NCBI RefSeq assembly: GCF_007680605.1
Contig: NZ_VEIO01000014.1
Coordinates: 1-63,833, forward strand
Source: Paenibacillus xylanexedens
GTDB taxonomy: Bacteria; Bacillota; Bacilli; Paenibacillales; Paenibacillaceae
DNA length: 63,833 nucleotides
Direction: 5' to 3'
How positions within the stretch are numbered: position 1 is the first letter of the stretch; every line of letters begins with the position of its first letter. Positions 62,401 to 63,833 of the stretch are shown here, in pieces. Made by a program: the position numbers and the translations under genes. A model generated the notes under the pieces. It was given only the letters and a program-made list of their open reading frames with translations, did no database searches and was not told the DNA's origin.

Positions 62401-63585
62401 TTAAAAGAAATCAAGCAAGTAGGTTTCGCGTTTGGGAACTGCTTTTTCCAGCGCTTGGATTGCGCTCACTGGCCCTTCCATTCTACCGATCTGTGCCATC
62501 TCTGCCGGTCTGCGATAACCCAATAACACGGCTGAAAGGGATTGAATACTAAGACGAATCGGCTGATTCAGCTGAGCCTCGCCGTCCGATTTTGCCTTTT
62601 TCCATATTGAAGCGGTTCCGTTCATAGCCACGTTTAATTCCCACACTCCTTCGTTCCACGGAGCGTAAGAATCTTCGACATCAAGCCAAATCTGAACAGG
62701 CGAGTCCTGACTTGCAAAAGGGTACTGCGAAATGAACTGCTCCACGCTCACGATTCGTGCCATAAAGTAAGGAACTACCTCTTGCTTAATCCGCGGATTG
62801 TCCAGCTGAAATGCAAGCAGATCACTTGCAGGCGCCTGTAAAGTTACTTCATCTATCATAGAATCATGATTGGCAATGAACGTCCAAAGCCCCTGTCTCG
62901 CTTCTTCGTTCAGATGAACGAACTCACCGATGGTAAACTTGCTTTCCTTAACTTCATAGAGGACGTAACCTTGGGGTGCTCCCGATTCATCATAATATAC
63001 AGCGCGCTGACTACCTTTTTTGACATAAACCGAATTTTCCCACCATGCATCATTACGATTGAGGGTTCCATTGTAGCGCGTTGCATACGCATCGTACACC
63101 TGCTTCAATTCAGCAAGCTCGGTATTTCCACGTTTGATCGTGCCTGGTGTCAGCTTCTTGGCCGGCAGTTGGGCTGTAGACAATCTATATTTCTTATATT
63201 CAACGTAGGTTTCCCAGCCATACTTTCGATAAAAGGAAAACGAAAACGGATGCAGGAAAGATACACTTTGTTTATTCCGATTCATTTCTTCTAGTGCGTA
63301 TTTCAGTAATCCTGCGACCCATCCCTTACGTCTGTACTCCGGCCAAGTGGCTACACCTGCAATTCCCCCCATTTCGAAGGCCCTGCCGTGAATATACGTT
63401 TGAAAAGGAATAATCTGAAGCTTGGCTCCAACCTGTCCATCCGCATAAACGCCCAACACATTATGCTTAGCGAATTCCTTGCGCCGCTTCTCCAACTGAT
63501 CTTCTGTTAATTTAAATTGAAATGCATACTCGGAAAGCGCCATACACGCCTCATAATCGTCGATCGTTAATTTGCGAAGTTCCAT
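62401..63585 (-). CDS. GNAT N-acetyltransferase, Eis-like
   Basis: A 394-residue protein. An N-terminal GNAT domain contains the acetyl-CoA loop (EYRRKGWVAG, about 83-92), a second acetyltransferase-like part follows, and the C-terminal third has a sterol-carrier-like fold. FYRKYGWE (about 118-125) matches the Tyr of Eis, and the chain ends LLDFF; in Eis the C-terminal carboxylate acts in catalysis. Eis enzymes acetylate amines, including aminoglycosides in mycobacteria; the substrate here is unknown. I chose the ATG at 63585, because the upstream GTG overlaps GAGG. It lies between the rRNA operon and ctsR. Confidence 0.88.
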   Translation of the reverse strand: MELRKLTIDDYEACMALSEYAFQFKLTEDQLEKRRKEFAKHNVLGVYADGQVGAKLQIIPFQTYIHGRAFEMGGIAGVATWPEYRRKGWVAGLLKYALEEMNRNKQSVSFLHPFSFSFYRKYGWETYVEYKKYRLSTAQLPAKKLTPGTIKRGNTELAELKQVYDAYATRYNGTLNRNDAWWENSVYVKKGSQRAVYYDESGAPQGYVLYEVKESKFTIGEFVHLNEEARQGLWTFIANHDSMIDEVTLQAPASDLLAFQLDNPRIKQEVVPYFMARIVSVEQFISQYPFASQDSPVQIWLDVEDSYAPWNEGVWELNVAMNGTASIWKKAKSDGEAQLNQPIRLSIQSLSAVLLGYRRPAEMAQIGRMEGPVSAIQALEKAVPKRETYLLDFF

Positions 63586-63693
63586 ATTAACTTGCACCTC
63601 TTTTTCTTCTAATGTAAGTCCTTTCTGTACAAAAGGCAGCTTGAACCCTTTTCTTACATTTGAGTGTCTCAGAGGTTCCCTTTAAAGTCAAAC

Positions 63694-63718
63694 AAGAGAT
63701 GTAACGTTCACATCTCTT
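63694..63718 (-). repeat. Inverted repeat downstream of 5S
   Basis: AAGAGATGT (63694-63702), 7-nt loop, ACATCTCTT (63710-63718): nine perfect pairs. On the minus strand it is followed by GTTTG, a weak T-rich tail. It may act as a second terminator after 5S, about 55 nt from the gene end. Confidence 0.55.
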
Positions 63719-63730
63719 TAATCTTATATA

Positions 63731-63765
63731 TAAAAAAACCACCACCGAATTACATCGGCAGTGGT
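63731..63765 (-). terminator. Terminator of the right-hand rRNA operon
   Basis: On the minus strand ACCACTGCCGA, 6-nt loop, TCGGTGGTGGT (two G-U pairs), then T7. It lies 10 nt beyond the 5S 3' end. Confidence 0.92.
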
Positions 63766-63774
63766 TCTTTGCTT

Positions 63775-63833
63775 TGCTTGGCGGCGTCCTACTCTCCCAG
63801 GACCCTGCGGTCCAAGTACCATCGGCGCTAGAG
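63775..63833 (-). rRNA. rrf: 5S rRNA, 3' half (cut by the window edge)
   Basis: The minus strand reads CTCTAGCGCCGATGGTACTT onward, then GGTCCTGGGAGAGTAGGACG and the 3' end CCGCCAAGC, the typical 3' half of bacterial 5S rRNA. The 5' half (about 58 bases) lies beyond the right edge. The exact 3' end is uncertain by one or two bases. It marks the end of a second rRNA operon transcribed leftwards, in the same direction as the left one. Confidence 0.95.

Noticed and set aside
62401..63585. Calling the acetyltransferase an aminoglycoside-resistance gene
   Set aside because: Eis-like architecture alone does not show the substrate; many such proteins act on unrelated amines.
1..63833. Mobile element, prophage, defence system or toxin-antitoxin pair
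   Set aside because: No transposase, integrase, phage, restriction or toxin-like gene and no terminal repeats were seen; the gene order is conserved core.

Overview
The window looks like core chromosome of a spore-forming Bacillales bacterium, most likely Paenibacillus. Three things suggest this. The gene order follows Bacillus subtilis ctsR to pdaB almost gene for gene. Sporulation and germination genes (spoIIM-like, pdaB, kbaA, gerD, cwlD, sigH, disA) are interleaved with translation genes. Several proteins (RpoB, S12, RpmG) have the Paenibacillus-like sequences I recognise. The genus is a judgement from memory, not a database result. Nearly everything is on the minus strand, so the biological reading direction is from the right edge to the left.

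Region by region in transcription order: the 3' half of a 5S rRNA gene with its terminator (right edge); a GNAT acetyltransferase; the CtsR-controlled stress operon ctsR-mcsA-mcsB-clpC; radA-disA-pssA; a small plus-strand gene of unknown function; a PIN/TRAM protein with ispD-ispF-gltX; a cysteine T-box driving cysE-cysS-mrnC-rlmB-rae1; sigH; rpmG-secE-nusG and rplK-rplA; rplJ-rplL behind an L10-type leader; a 16S methyltransferase; rpoB-rpoC; an L7Ae-like protein, rpsL-rpsG-fusA and tuf; then the joined S10, spc and alpha operons from rpsJ to rplQ, with secY, adk, map and infA inside; truA; rplM-rpsI. After an AT-rich, apparently empty spacer come cysH and sat (sulfate assimilation), then the sporulation/germination block cwlD, salA, gerD, kbaA, pdaB and a SpoIIM-family gene, and a small unknown gene. 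The left edge is the leader and tandem promoters of a second rRNA operon, whose 16S gene should start just outside the window.

Together these genes make ribosomes (about 30 r-proteins, factors, modification enzymes), transcribe (RpoA, RpoB, RpoC, SigH, NusG), secrete (SecY, SecE), charge tRNA with Glu and Cys, control protein quality (McsA/McsB/ClpC) and feed cysteine synthesis. Regulation visible in the sequence includes strong SigA-type promoters, a CtsR operator, a cysteine T-box, an L10 leader, several attenuator-like hairpins and intrinsic terminators.

I found no insertion sequence, prophage, CRISPR array, toxin-antitoxin or defence gene, and no cluster that looks like an undescribed system. 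The observations most worth checking are an arginine at the streptomycin-critical position of S12, a near-perfect 48-nt palindrome between fusA and tuf, a 58-nt inverted repeat after rpoC, a triple repeat between infA and rpmJ, the long ctsR leader, and the bracketing of almost the whole translation apparatus by two rRNA operons in the same orientation.
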